From an uncultured Sulfitobacter sp. (lineage in GTDB: Bacteria; Pseudomonadota; Alphaproteobacteria; Rhodobacterales; Rhodobacteraceae), in assembly GCA_947501805.1 (NCBI GenBank), contig CANMXJ010000006.1:1-64000 (forward strand): a stretch of 64,000 nt of DNA, given 5' to 3'. The notes under the pieces are model-generated. The model did not search any database and had not been told where the DNA came from. It saw nothing but the letters and a program-made list of their open reading frames with translations. Below, one piece after another: positions 26,301 through 34,671 of the stretch. The position numbers and the translations under genes are program-made. Each line of letters opens with the position of its first letter. Position 1 is the first letter of the stretch.

Positions 26301-27845
26301 CCGCCGCCGCACCACGACATCTATTCCATCGAAGACCTCGCGCAGCTGATCTATGACCTTAAGCAGATCAACCCGCGCTGTAAGGTGACGGTTAAGCTGG
26401 TGGCGTCCTCCGGTGTAGGTACGATTGCTGCTGGTGTGGCTAAGGCCAAGGCGGATGTGATCCTGATTTCGGGGCATAATGGTGGCACGGGTGCGAGCCC
26501 TGCGACGTCGATCAAATATGCGGGTCTACCATGGGAAATGGGGCTGACTGAGGCGCATCAGGTTCTGAGCATGAACAACCTGCGGGACCGTGTAACTTTG
26601 CGGACCGATGGTGGTCTGCGCACGGGGCGTGACATTGTTATGGCCGCGATGATGGGGGCCGAAGAATACGGGATTGGCACCGCCGCGCTGATCGCGATGG
26701 GCTGTATCATGGTGCGCCAGTGTCAGAGCAACACCTGTCCTGTTGGCGTTTGTACGCAGGATGAAGATTTGCGTGCCAAGTTTACCGGCAATGCGGACAA
26801 GGTTGTGAACCTGATCACCTTCTACGCAACTGAAGTGCGCGAAATTCTGGCGTCGATTGGGGCGAAATCACTGGACGATGTGATCGGCCGCGCTGATCTG
26901 TTGACGCAGGTGTCACGCGGTTCTGCCCATCTGGATGATCTGGACCTGAACCCGCTGTTGATCACGGTCGATGGGGCGCATGACAACATTTATGACCGTG
27001 ACAAACCACGCAATCCTGTGCCGGATACGCTGGATGCGCAGATCGTGCGCGATGCGGCGCGGTTCCTTGAGGATGGCGAAAAGATGCAGCTGTCTTATGC
27101 GGTTCAGAACACGCACCGGACCGTTGGTACGCGGGTGTCCAGCCATATTGTCAAGAAATTCGGGATGCGCAATGCGCTGCAACCTGATCACCTGACGGTG
27201 AAGCTGACCGGATCGGCGGGACAGAGCCTTGGTGCATTTGCAGCACCCGGTTTGAAGCTGGAGGTGTCGGGTGACGCCAATGATTACGTCGGCAAGGGTC
27301 TGTCGGGCGGTACAATTGTGGTGCGACCACCCATGGCCAGCCAGATTGTCGCGTCCGAGAACACCATCATCGGCAATACTGTCCTGTATGGTGCGACTGC
27401 CGGTTACTTGTTTGCAGCAGGTCGGGCGGGCGAGCGGTTTGCTGTGCGTAACTCCGGCGCGAAAGTGGTAATCGAAGGCTGTGGTAGCAACGGGTGTGAG
27501 TACATGACCGGTGGCGTTGCGGTGATTCTTGGCTCTATTGGCGCGAACTTTGGTGCCGGTATGACAGGGGGCATGGCGTATATTTACGACCCGGATGGTG
27601 CCGCGCCTGCGCTGATGAATACTGAGACTTTGGTGAGTTGTCCGGTGACGGTTGATCACTGGATCGGTGAGTTGAAAGACCTGTTAGAGCGCCATCTGGC
27701 AGAAACCGGAAGCCGCAAAGCCGCCGATATCTTGCAGCATTGGGATACCGAACAACATCATTTCTTGCAGATTTGTCCGAAGGAGATGTTGGTGCACCTC
27801 AAAGCCCCGTTAAGCGTTGATCAAGCGGCTGTGCCGGCAGAATAA
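23313..27845 (+). CDS. gltB: Glutamate synthase large subunit GltB
   Basis: The 1510-residue precursor begins with a 33-residue propeptide; processing would expose Cys34 (CGVGLVV), the nucleophile of the class II glutamine amidotransferase domain. Next come the central domain, the FMN-binding synthase domain with SDSGEGGEDPAHF and STKGVTLISPPPHHDIYS, the [3Fe-4S] ligands in QCQSNTCPVGVC, and the C-terminal glycine-rich beta-helix (GATAGYLFAAGRAGERFAVR). It makes glutamate from glutamine and 2-oxoglutarate with electrons from GltD. The frame is open from 23220, but the ATG at 23313 has a GAGGAG site and gives the correct propeptide. A terminator follows. Confidence 0.97.
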   Translation: MTKYDDAWVAREEAKRAMMAEQGLYSPEEEHSSCGVGLVVNVDGSRSRAVVENGIKALKAIWHRGAVDADGKTGDGAGIHVQIPVPFFYDQVRRTGHTPRENELIAVGQVFLPRTNFGAQETCRTIVETEVLRMGYYIYGWRHVPVMVECLGEKANATRPEIEQILISNSKGVDEDTFERELYVIRRRIEKAAIAAQVPTLYIASMSCRSIIYKGMMLAEQVAEFYPDLMDERFESAFAIYHQRYSTNTFPQWWLAQPFRMLAHNGEINTLKGNMNWMKSHEIRMASGEFGDMAEDIKPIVAAGSSDSAALDSVFEVLVRAGRSAPMAKTMLVPESWSKQTVELPQAWQDMYSYCNSVMEPWDGPAALAMTDGRWVCAGLDRSGLRPMRYVVTADGMLIAGSETGMVPLDEVNIVSKGALGPGQMIAVDMKKGKLFNDTKIKDKLAAALPFGEWVGKIVELDIPLAKVTEKPMFEGNELRRRQVAAGYSIEDLEQILAPMAEDGKETLASMGDDTPSAVLSKKYRPLSHFFRQNFSQVTNPPIDSLREFRVMSLKTRFGNLKNVLDEDSSQTEILVLDSPFVGNAQFEELFKHFNADMVTIDCTFEAGDANLSAGLARIRAEAEDAVRSGAGHIILTDQMSDADKVAMPMILATSAVHSHLTRKGLRTFTSLNVRSAECVDPHYFAVLIGCGATVVNAYLAEDSLADRIERGLLDVSLTEAVGRYREAIDQGLLKIMAKMGISVVSSYRGGLNFEAVGLSRAMCAEFFPGMTSRISGIGVTGIQRKAEAIHAKGWQGDGTVLPIGGFYKARQSGETHAWEASSMHLLQMACNRASYQMWQQYSAKMKSNPPIHLRDLLDIKPLGTPVGLEEVESITSIRKRFVTPGMSLGALSPEAHKTLNVAMNRIGAKSDSGEGGEDPAHFHPEPNGDNPSAKIKQVASGRFGVTAEYLNQCEELEIKVAQGAKPGEGGQLPGMKVTDLIARLRHSTKGVTLISPPPHHDIYSIEDLAQLIYDLKQINPRCKVTVKLVASSGVGTIAAGVAKAKADVILISGHNGGTGASPATSIKYAGLPWEMGLTEAHQVLSMNNLRDRVTLRTDGGLRTGRDIVMAAMMGAEEYGIGTAALIAMGCIMVRQCQSNTCPVGVCTQDEDLRAKFTGNADKVVNLITFYATEVREILASIGAKSLDDVIGRADLLTQVSRGSAHLDDLDLNPLLITVDGAHDNIYDRDKPRNPVPDTLDAQIVRDAARFLEDGEKMQLSYAVQNTHRTVGTRVSSHIVKKFGMRNALQPDHLTVKLTGSAGQSLGAFAAPGLKLEVSGDANDYVGKGLSGGTIVVRPPMASQIVASENTIIGNTVLYGATAGYLFAAGRAGERFAVRNSGAKVVIEGCGSNGCEYMTGGVAVILGSIGANFGAGMTGGMAYIYDPDGAAPALMNTETLVSCPVTVDHWIGELKDLLERHLAETGSRKAADILQHWDTEQHHFLQICPKEMLVHLKAPLSVDQAAVPAE

Positions 27846-27852
27846 GCGGTTG

Positions 27853-27890
27853 CCTGATCCGGGGGTGTCCCGGGTCAGGATCCCCTTTTT
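27853..27890 (+). terminator. Rho-independent terminator after gltB
   Basis: CCTGATCCGGG pairs with CCCGGGTCAGG (one mismatch) around a GGTGT loop and is followed by TCCCCTTTTT. It lies 8 bp after the gltB stop and closes the glt operon. Confidence 0.85.
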
Positions 27891-27983
27891 ACGAGAATTT
27901 TCGCCTTATTTGGCCTGAATACAGCCATATTCGACACCAACTTCACAGATATAACCGGATTGTTGAGCAATCGAGGTTAATCT

Positions 27984-28898
27984 GTGCCCACAGCCTATGA
28001 AGACCAGTTTTTTACAGTTGATCCCGGTGCGCCGCCTGCTTCTGGGACAGCGCTGACGTTTCAGCGTGTAGAATTCATTGATGAAGATGATGACGGCAAT
28101 ATCGAGAGTAATACGGGTGATACATGGAACGGTAATCCGGTTGGTCAGGTCTGGCCCGGTGATACGCTGACCGTGAATGTGCCGGGCGTGGGGAATGTCA
28201 CCTATACTGGCGTGACTTTCTATTTTGTGAATGGCGATCCGCCAGTGTTCACGCCCACGGACGGGCAGGTTCTCCAGAATGGGACTTTCGTCAGCTCAAC
28301 CTTTGTGACGACGGCAACGCAAACACCGGTTGGCAGCTTTGGTCCTACCTGTTTTACACCGGGCACCTGGATCGAAACGGCGACAGGCCCGCGTTTGATC
28401 GAAACATTGCAGGTTGGTGATTTGGTAACGACTTTGGATCAAGGCTCGCAACGCATACGCCAAATCGTTGATGATCGTTTCCGTGCAGTTCCGGATATTG
28501 CGCCGATCCGGTTTGCCACGGCTGCGATCGGAAATGATGCACCACTTACCGTATCACCGCAGCACAGGATGTTGATTACCGGCTGGCAGGCGGAATTGTA
28601 TTTCGGTCAAGACGAAGTTTTGGTTGCGGCCAAGCATATGGTCAACGGTGATAGTATTCGTCAGGTGGTCGGTGGCATTGTGCGGTACATCCATCTGTTG
28701 TTTGACGACCATCAGATCATTTTTGCCCAGGGGGTCCCTTCAGAAAGTTTCTTTCCCGGTCATGTAATGGAATCCGATAACGCGGCTCAGGCCGAGATGT
28801 TGCGCCTGTTTCCGACGCTTGCCGAGCAACAGAAAACAGGCTGGCAAACGGTGCGTCCTGTTCTTGGCCGGTTTGAGGCGGAGCTGTTGGCGGCATGA
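27984..28898 (+). CDS. Hint (Hedgehog/intein) domain protein
   Basis: The 304-residue protein has a Hint fold starting at Cys123 (CFTPGTWIETATGPRLIE), with GDLVTTLDQG and the block LTVSPQHRMLITG, whose His-Arg is typical of Hint domains. Such domains can cut the peptide bond before the Cys and may transfer the N-terminal part to a nucleophile. The first 122 residues are acidic and Gly/Thr-rich and resemble exported RTX-type proteins of Rhodobacterales. No signal peptide is seen. The start is GTG with GAGG 7 bases upstream. The target and biological role are unknown; it stands alone between gltB and mtgA. Confidence 0.85.
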   Translation: MPTAYEDQFFTVDPGAPPASGTALTFQRVEFIDEDDDGNIESNTGDTWNGNPVGQVWPGDTLTVNVPGVGNVTYTGVTFYFVNGDPPVFTPTDGQVLQNGTFVSSTFVTTATQTPVGSFGPTCFTPGTWIETATGPRLIETLQVGDLVTTLDQGSQRIRQIVDDRFRAVPDIAPIRFATAAIGNDAPLTVSPQHRMLITGWQAELYFGQDEVLVAAKHMVNGDSIRQVVGGIVRYIHLLFDDHQIIFAQGVPSESFFPGHVMESDNAAQAEMLRLFPTLAEQQKTGWQTVRPVLGRFEAELLAA

Positions 28899-28952
28899 TA
28901 CACCACATGGATTGGCGTTCCCAAACGCGCTAATGCATCCTATAGAGTGAAC

Positions 28953-29678
28953 ATGGCGAAGGCGGCAAAAACATCGAAATCGACGCGTAAGAAAGTGGTG
29001 AAAGCACCGCTTGGAAATCGTCTGCGCCGGTTCGTTCTGCGCTTTGTCTCTGTTGTATTTGTTGCTGTGGTGGCGCTGGTGGTGTTGGGCGCGCTGATCA
29101 ATCCGCCGACAACGGCCTATATGTTCTCAGAAGGGCGTAGGTTGGGGTCGGTCAAGCAGGTCTGGGTTCCTTTGGAACAGGTTGCCCCTGAAATGGCACG
29201 ATCAGCAGTGGCCGCCGAAGATGCGAATTTCTGTCACCATTGGGGTTTTGATCTGGCTGCGATCAAGCTGGCGATTGCGGCGGGATCATCACGGGGTGCC
29301 TCAACGATCAGTCAACAGACGGTCAAGAATGTGTATTTGTGGCATGGGCGTCTGTGGGTGCGCAAAGCGGCCGAGGCGTTGATCACGCCGCTGGTCGAAG
29401 CAATTTGGTCAAAGCGGCGGATCATCGAAGTCTACCTCAATATTGCAGAATTTGACGAAGGTGTTTTTGGCGTAGAGGCTGCAAGCAGACATTACTTTGG
29501 AGTTTCGGCTTCTGATCTGAGCGCAACCCAAGCAGCGCGGTTAGCTGCGGTGTTACCATCCCCCAAGAAAAGGTCTGCGTCCAAACCAAGTGCCTTTGTG
29601 CGCAAGCGTGCAAGGCAAGTGCGTGACGGAGCGGCGACAATCAGCAGAGATGGGCGTGCGGCCTGTTTCGAGAGTTGA
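28953..29678 (+). CDS. mtgA: Monofunctional peptidoglycan transglycosylase MtgA
   Basis: The 241-residue protein has a lysine-rich cytoplasmic start, one membrane anchor (about 25-50) and a GT51 domain. The catalytic Glu is in AAEDANFCHHWGFD; the other conserved motifs are GASTISQQTVKNVYLW, the KRRIIEVYLNIAEFDEGVFG block, and AARLAAVLP. It polymerises lipid II into glycan strands at the inner membrane without a transpeptidase domain. The ATG at 28953 is used; a GTG at 28947 is equally possible. Confidence 0.93.
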   Translation: MAKAAKTSKSTRKKVVKAPLGNRLRRFVLRFVSVVFVAVVALVVLGALINPPTTAYMFSEGRRLGSVKQVWVPLEQVAPEMARSAVAAEDANFCHHWGFDLAAIKLAIAAGSSRGASTISQQTVKNVYLWHGRLWVRKAAEALITPLVEAIWSKRRIIEVYLNIAEFDEGVFGVEAASRHYFGVSASDLSATQAARLAAVLPSPKKRSASKPSAFVRKRARQVRDGAATISRDGRAACFES

Positions 29679-29735
29679 ACTGGGGCGCGTTAGCGGGCAT
29701 TGAAGAAGAATGTCTGATTACGCTGGATTATCCTG

Positions 29736-30401
29736 ATGGCGCGCTTGTTTCACGTTCCCCTTTCCCCGTTCTGCCGCAAGGTGCGTCTAAGCCTTGCCGA
29801 GAAAAAGATCGAAGTTGAATTGGTCGAAGAACGGTATTGGGAACAAGATGCTGATTTCATGCGTCGTAATCCAGCGGGCAAAGTCCCTGTGCTGCGTCTT
29901 GACGGGATTATGATGTCGGAAAGCGCGGCGATCTGTGAATATATAGAAGAAACCCGGCCAGAGCCGACATTATTGCCGACAGGTGCAGTCGAGCGGCTCG
30001 AAGTGCGGCGATTGGTCAATTGGTTTGACGACAAATTCCATTCAGAGGTGACGTCCAAACTGCTGTACGAGCGGGTGAACAAGAAGGTGATGAAGCAGGG
30101 CTATCCTGACAGCAAAAACGTCAAAGCGGGCGCGAAGGCGATTAAGTATCATCTGGATTACATGGCATGGCTGCTGGATCATCGCCGCTGGCTGGCGGGT
30201 GATAAAATGACATTGGCGGATTTTGCGGCTGCGGCGCATCTGTCATCGCTTGATTACATTTCGGACGTGGACTGGAATCGTTCCGAAGTGGTTAAGGACT
30301 GGTACGCCAAGATTAAATCACGCCCGGCGTTCCGATCATTGCTGGCGGACCAAATTCCGGGGTTTCTGCCGCCTAAACATTACAACGATCTGGATTTTTA
30401 G
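29736..30401 (+). CDS. Glutathione S-transferase family protein
   Basis: The 221-residue protein has an N-terminal thioredoxin-like domain ([20 protein letters not shown], the cis-Pro segment GKVPVLRL, and [12 protein letters not shown] for glutathione contact) and a helical C-terminal domain with the N-capping [13 protein letters not shown]. It probably conjugates or reduces electrophiles with glutathione in the cytoplasm; the substrate is unknown. It lies 64 bp before queG in the same direction. Confidence 0.9.
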   Translation: MARLFHVPLSPFCRKVRLSLAEKKIEVELVEERYWEQDADFMRRNPAGKVPVLRLDGIMMSESAAICEYIEETRPEPTLLPTGAVERLEVRRLVNWFDDKFHSEVTSKLLYERVNKKVMKQGYPDSKNVKAGAKAIKYHLDYMAWLLDHRRWLAGDKMTLADFAAAAHLSSLDYISDVDWNRSEVVKDWYAKIKSRPAFRSLLADQIPGFLPPKHYNDLDF

Positions 30402-30438
30402 GAGTGGCCCACATGCTTGTTCGCGCGATTGGAGAGTG

Positions 30439-30463
30439 CGGACGATATTTAAGGCCAAAAAGA
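30439..30463 (+). repeat. Dispersed 25-bp element, copy 1
   Basis: The 25 bases from CGGACGATATTTAAGG to CCAAAAAGA recur exactly, on the opposite strand, at 50489-50513. Here the element starts 38 bp after the glutathione transferase stop and ends just before the queG start. In both places it points towards the next gene and lies shortly after a stop codon. Confidence 0.8.
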
Positions 30464-30465
30464 AA

Positions 30466-31494
30466 ATGGACCTGAAAGCACGCCTTGTTGCCCAAGCACT
30501 GAGCGAGGGGTTTGTTGCGTGCCGGGTGTGCCGCCCGTGGGATGTGCCGGAGGTGCCAGAGCGGTTGGCGGCATATGTCGAGGCTGGGTATCACGGGCAG
30601 ATGTCATGGATGGAAGAGCGGATGGCGTGGCGGGGCAACCCTGCCGCGCTGTGGCCGGAAGCGAAATCTGTGATCATGTTGGCAGAATCCTATGCGCCCG
30701 ACGTTGATCCGCTGGCGGTTTTGGAACGATCCGAAAAGGGTGCGATTTCTGTTTATGCGCAGGGGCGCGATTACCATGACATCGTCAAGAAACGGCTCAA
30801 GCGGTTGGCGCGGTGGTTGATTGAACAGGAGCCTTGCGAAGTGAAGGTTTTTGTAGATACCGCACCCGTGCCGGAAAAGGCTTTGGCGCAGGCGGCTGGT
30901 CTGGGTTGGCAGGGCAAGCATACCAATGTGTTAAGCCGCGATTGGGGCAATTGGGCCTTTTTGGGGTCTGTTTTTACCACGCTTGATCTGGAAGTGGATG
31001 CGGCGGAAGTCGATCATTGCGGGTCGTGTACAGCGTGTCAGGATATTTGCCCGACGGATGCGTTTGTTGCGCCTTACCGCTTGGATGGACGGCGCTGTAT
31101 TTCCTATTTGACGATTGAGCATAAGGGGCCGGTGGACCTTGAGTTGCGTGCCAAGATGGGCAACCGGATTTATGGCTGTGATGATTGTCTGGCGATCTGT
31201 CCGTGGAACAAGTTTGCAGTTGAAGCAAGTGACATACGCTATCACGGACGCGAAGTTGAAGCGACGGATTTGGCAAAGTTGGTGGGGTTGGATGATACCG
31301 CGTTCCGGGCGCGGTTTTCGGGGTCTCCGATCAAGCGGATCGGGCGGGAACGGTTTGTGCGCAACGTGCTTTATGCCATCGGAAACTCGGGTCTGGCCGC
31401 TTTGAGTGATGCGGCGGCAACCTTGGCGGATGATCCTGATGAGGGCGTTTCGGATGCGGCGCGCTGGGCGGTGACACGTCTGGCGGCTCTCTGA
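30466..31494 (+). CDS. queG: Epoxyqueuosine reductase QueG
   Basis: The 342-residue enzyme catalyses the last step of queuosine synthesis in tRNA, reduction of epoxyqueuosine, using cobalamin and two [4Fe-4S] clusters. The ferredoxin-like cysteines are clear in [16 protein letters not shown] and [11 protein letters not shown], and [13 protein letters not shown] carries the catalytic Asp. A HEAT-like tail ends the protein ([16 protein letters not shown]). The open frame extends upstream to 30223 inside the neighbouring gene, but the protein begins at the ATG at 30466, where similarity starts. Confidence 0.94.
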   Translation: MDLKARLVAQALSEGFVACRVCRPWDVPEVPERLAAYVEAGYHGQMSWMEERMAWRGNPAALWPEAKSVIMLAESYAPDVDPLAVLERSEKGAISVYAQGRDYHDIVKKRLKRLARWLIEQEPCEVKVFVDTAPVPEKALAQAAGLGWQGKHTNVLSRDWGNWAFLGSVFTTLDLEVDAAEVDHCGSCTACQDICPTDAFVAPYRLDGRRCISYLTIEHKGPVDLELRAKMGNRIYGCDDCLAICPWNKFAVEASDIRYHGREVEATDLAKLVGLDDTAFRARFSGSPIKRIGRERFVRNVLYAIGNSGLAALSDAAATLADDPDEGVSDAARWAVTRLAAL

Positions 31495-31560
31495 CGTTAT
31501 TGGGCTGGACGACCCGTGATTTCCCCTTAAACCTGACCCCAACAGGTAAAGGAGAACCCC

Positions 31561-33564
31561 ATGGCATTGCTTTTGGGTGTGGATACCGGCGGGACATATA
31601 CGGACGCGGTTCTGCTGCGCGATGAGGAAATGGTCATTGCGTCAGCCAAGGCGCTGACCACCCGGCATGATCTGGCGATTGGTGTTGGCGCTGCGGTCAG
31701 TGCGGTCTTGGCCGAAGCGGGTGTTGATCCGTCCGAGATTGCACTTGCATCGCTTTCGACAACCCTTGCGACAAATGCGCTGGTCGAAGGCCAGGGTGGG
31801 CGTGTTGCGCTGATTTATATTGGATTTCGCGAGAAAGACCTGGAGGCGCACGGGCTCGCCGAGGCTTTGAAGGGTGATCCTGCGATTGTGCTGGCAGGGG
31901 GGCACAATCATGCTGGCGGTGAGTCGCAGGCGCTGGATGAAGCGGCACTCATCGCTTTCTTAGAGACACATAAAGAGGAAGTGAGTGGCTTTGCGGTAGC
32001 CAGCCAGTTTGCGACACGTAACCCTGCACATGAATTGCGTGCGGCGGAATTGGTGAGCCAGATTACAGGGAAGCCGGTTTCCGCGTCACATCAATTGTCG
32101 GCAAAGCTGAACGGGCCCAAAAGGGCGATGACCGCAGTGCTGAACGCACGTCTGATCGGGATGATCGAGCGGTTGATCGGACGGGCTGAAGATACGCTGG
32201 TTGATCTAGGCATTAACGCACCTTTGATGGTTGTGCGGGGTGATGGTGCGCTGATTTCGAGTGCGCAAGCCAAGGAGCGCCCGATTGAGACGATCCTGAG
32301 TGGACCTGCGGCGTCGATTGTTGGCGCCCGCTGGATGACGGGTGCTGATCTTGCGCTGGTCAGTGACATCGGCGGCACGACAACGGATGTGGCGTTACTG
32401 CGCGGCGGTCGACCGACAATTGATCCGGCGGGTGCGCGGGTCGGACCTTATCGGACCATGGTCGAGGCGGTGGCGATGCGGACCACTGGCCTGGGCGGTG
32501 ATAGCGAAGTTCATTTTATTAGCGAAGGTTTGAAAGGCGGTGTGACCCTAGGGCCGAAACGGGTTTTGCCTGTGTCATTGATCGCGGTTGAGGCACCTGA
32601 CGTGGTCCATGATGCGCTGGATGCACAGTTGCGTTCCAGCACACCGGGGGAACATGATGCGCGGTTTGTGCGGGCAGTTCATGGGCTGAGCCGCGAGGGT
32701 ATCGGGGCACGCGAAGAAGCATTGCTGGAACGGATCGGTGACGGGGTGCATCCGTTGGGTGACATGTTACGGGCGCGGGTTGAACAGGGTGCGATGAAGC
32801 GGCTGGTTGAGCGCGGATTGGTGCAGATCGCAGGAGTAACACCGTCTGATGCGTCTCATGTTCTGGGGCGGGTCATGGAGTGGGATACCGGTGCTGCGCG
32901 CAAGGCACTGCAACTGTTCGGGCGGCGGCGCACCGGGGCGGGGACGATCCTGTCTTCCAGTGAGGAAGACGTGGCGCAGATGATTGTGGACCAGCTGACC
33001 CATCAGACCGGTATGGCCTTGTTAGAGACTGCTTTTGCCGAGGAAGATACGCCATTCGAGGATCTGCCCGAAGCTTTGGCACGGCACGTTTTGATGCAGC
33101 GCGGAATGGTAGGCAAGCCTTCGCTTGTAAAGCTGGAAACAGGTCTGAACATTGCCGTTGTGGGCTTGGGTGCCTCTGCACTGTCTTATTACCCCGCTGT
33201 TGGCAAAATGTTGGGGTGTGAGATGATCTTGCCCGAACATGCCGGCGTTGCCAATGCCATTGGCGCGGTGGTGGGTCGTGTAATAATGCGTCAGAGCGGC
33301 GTTGTGACATCGCCCAGCGAAGGGAAGTATCGTGTGCATTTGGCAAACGGCCCGCAGGATTTCGGAGATCAGAAAAGTGCTTTGGCCTTGTTAGAGACTG
33401 TTTTGCACGATGCTGCCATGTCAGATGCGCAAGTTGCTGGTGCTGAAGACATTCAGGTTAATGTCATCCGTGATATTCGTGAGGCAGGCATTGAGGGTCG
33501 TAAGGTTTTTGTAGAGGCGACCATCACCGTGGAGGCGGCAGGGCGTCCTCGGGTGGCGGTGTAA
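31561..33564 (+). CDS. Hydantoinase/oxoprolinase-like protein, subunit A type
   Basis: The 667-residue protein has an actin-like ATPase fold: LLGVDTGGTYTDAVLL at the N-terminus, SGPAASIVGARWMTGA and VSDIGGTTTDVALLRGG in the middle. Family members (HyuA, 5-oxoprolinase and acetone carboxylase subunits) hydrolyse or carboxylate cyclic amides or ketones with ATP. The usual HyuB partner is absent next to it, so the reaction is uncertain. A GGAG site precedes the ATG. A hairpin separates it from the convergent msrA. Confidence 0.85.
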   Translation: MALLLGVDTGGTYTDAVLLRDEEMVIASAKALTTRHDLAIGVGAAVSAVLAEAGVDPSEIALASLSTTLATNALVEGQGGRVALIYIGFREKDLEAHGLAEALKGDPAIVLAGGHNHAGGESQALDEAALIAFLETHKEEVSGFAVASQFATRNPAHELRAAELVSQITGKPVSASHQLSAKLNGPKRAMTAVLNARLIGMIERLIGRAEDTLVDLGINAPLMVVRGDGALISSAQAKERPIETILSGPAASIVGARWMTGADLALVSDIGGTTTDVALLRGGRPTIDPAGARVGPYRTMVEAVAMRTTGLGGDSEVHFISEGLKGGVTLGPKRVLPVSLIAVEAPDVVHDALDAQLRSSTPGEHDARFVRAVHGLSREGIGAREEALLERIGDGVHPLGDMLRARVEQGAMKRLVERGLVQIAGVTPSDASHVLGRVMEWDTGAARKALQLFGRRRTGAGTILSSSEEDVAQMIVDQLTHQTGMALLETAFAEEDTPFEDLPEALARHVLMQRGMVGKPSLVKLETGLNIAVVGLGASALSYYPAVGKMLGCEMILPEHAGVANAIGAVVGRVIMRQSGVVTSPSEGKYRVHLANGPQDFGDQKSALALLETVLHDAAMSDAQVAGAEDIQVNVIRDIREAGIEGRKVFVEATITVEAAGRPRVAV

Positions 33565-33581
33565 GGCGGGTTTACCCCGCC
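33565..33581. terminator. Hairpin between convergent hyuA-like and msrA genes
   Basis: GGCGGG (33565-33570) and CCCGCC (33576-33581) form a 6-bp GC stem directly after the upstream stop and 7 bp before the end of msrA. It can serve both directions; there is no strong T-run. Confidence 0.45.
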
Positions 33582-33587
33582 CTACAG

Positions 33588-34097
33588 TTATTCGGCAGCG
33601 GCGCGTTTCGGCAGGACCCAATCGGCGCGCGGGAAATGGCAGGTGTAGCCATTCGGGATGCGCTCAAGATAGTCCTGATGCTCCGGTTCTGCTTCCCAGA
33701 AATCGCTGACAGGTTCGACTTCGGTCACGACTTTGCCGGGCCAGATGCCAGAGGCGTCAACGTCTGCAATTGTGTCTAACGCAATCTCTTTTTGGGTTTC
33801 GTCCGTGTAATAGATTGCAGAACGATAGCTCATGCCACGGTCGTTGCCCTGTTGGTTAAGTGTGGTCGGGTCATGGATTTGAAAGAAGAACTCAAGCTGT
33901 TCGCGGTAGGATGTTACCGACGGATCAAAGATGACCTCGATCCCCTCGGCGTGGGTGCCGTGGTTGCGGTAGGTGGCATTGGGTACGTCACCGCCGGTGT
34001 ATCCTACACGCGTTGAAATCACGCCGGGGCGTTTGCGGATCAAGTCCTGCATGCCCCAAAAGCATCCACCTGCCAGTACTGCGCGTTCAGTTGTCAT
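33588..34097 (-). CDS. msrA: Peptide methionine-S-sulfoxide reductase MsrA
   Basis: The 169-residue protein has the catalytic Cys12 in AGGCFWGMQ, and the conserved [17 protein letters not shown] and [16 protein letters not shown] segments. It reduces the S form of methionine sulfoxide in proteins and free methionine, recycled by thioredoxin. No signal peptide, so cytoplasmic. It overlaps msrB by 4 bases (ATGA), so the R and S stereoisomer activities are made together. Confidence 0.97.
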   Translation of the reverse strand: MTTERAVLAGGCFWGMQDLIRKRPGVISTRVGYTGGDVPNATYRNHGTHAEGIEVIFDPSVTSYREQLEFFFQIHDPTTLNQQGNDRGMSYRSAIYYTDETQKEIALDTIADVDASGIWPGKVVTEVEPVSDFWEAEPEHQDYLERIPNGYTCHFPRADWVLPKRAAAE

Positions 34098-34537
34098 GTT
34101 ACGTCCTCCACTTGGTTGATGTAATCGCCATATCCTTCGCCCTCCATGTCATCGCGGTGGATAAACCGGAGCGAAGCCGAGTTGATGCAGTAGCGCAAAC
34201 CGCCACGATCCTGTGGACCGTCGGGAAACACATGGCCAAGGTGGCTGTCGCCATGTTTGGAGCGCACTTCGGTGCGGACCATGCCCAAGGATGCATCGCG
34301 GTGTTCGGTCACATTGTCGATTGGTTTGGTAAAGCTTGGCCAGCCGCAGCCGCTTTCGTATTTGTCGGCTGATGCAAACAGTGGCTCGCCAGATACGATA
34401 TCCACATAGATACCCGGCTCTTTGTTATCCAGTAGCTTGCCTGTGCCCGGACGCTCTGTGCCGCTTTCTTGTGTCACGTGATATTCTTCGGGCGACAGAC
34501 TTGCGACGACTTCGGCGCGTTTTTCGTATTTTGGCAT
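34094..34537 (-). CDS. msrB: Peptide methionine-R-sulfoxide reductase MsrB (zinc-free form)
   Basis: The 147-residue protein reduces the R form of methionine sulfoxide. The catalytic Cys117 lies in [12 protein letters not shown] and a candidate resolving Cys64 in SGCGWPSF. The two CxxC pairs that bind zinc in many MsrB proteins are missing: the equivalent places read [11 protein letters not shown] and [11 protein letters not shown]. It is first in the msrB-msrA operon and divergent from a glutathione peroxidase gene. Confidence 0.95.
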   Translation of the reverse strand: MPKYEKRAEVVASLSPEEYHVTQESGTERPGTGKLLDNKEPGIYVDIVSGEPLFASADKYESGCGWPSFTKPIDNVTEHRDASLGMVRTEVRSKHGDSHLGHVFPDGPQDRGGLRYCINSASLRFIHRDDMEGEGYGDYINQVEDVT

Positions 34538-34671
34538 GAGGTTCTCCTTAAGGCGTGGCTTGCCTTATTAGATGGGGTGCTACCTTGAATTTCAAAGGGT
34601 TTCTGCGCCGGGCGCACTTTCATGTGATCGCGCGGCCTGACAATCCTGCAAACGACCGGAGGATTTGCACG

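Noticed and set aside
25464..27659. Minus-strand open frames inside gltB (269 and 248 codons)
   Set aside because: They lie wholly within a confident gene and have shadow-type composition with no family resemblance.
30223..30465. N-terminal extension of the queG frame into the glutathione transferase gene
   Set aside because: The extension is read out of frame inside a confident gene; QueG similarity begins at 30466.
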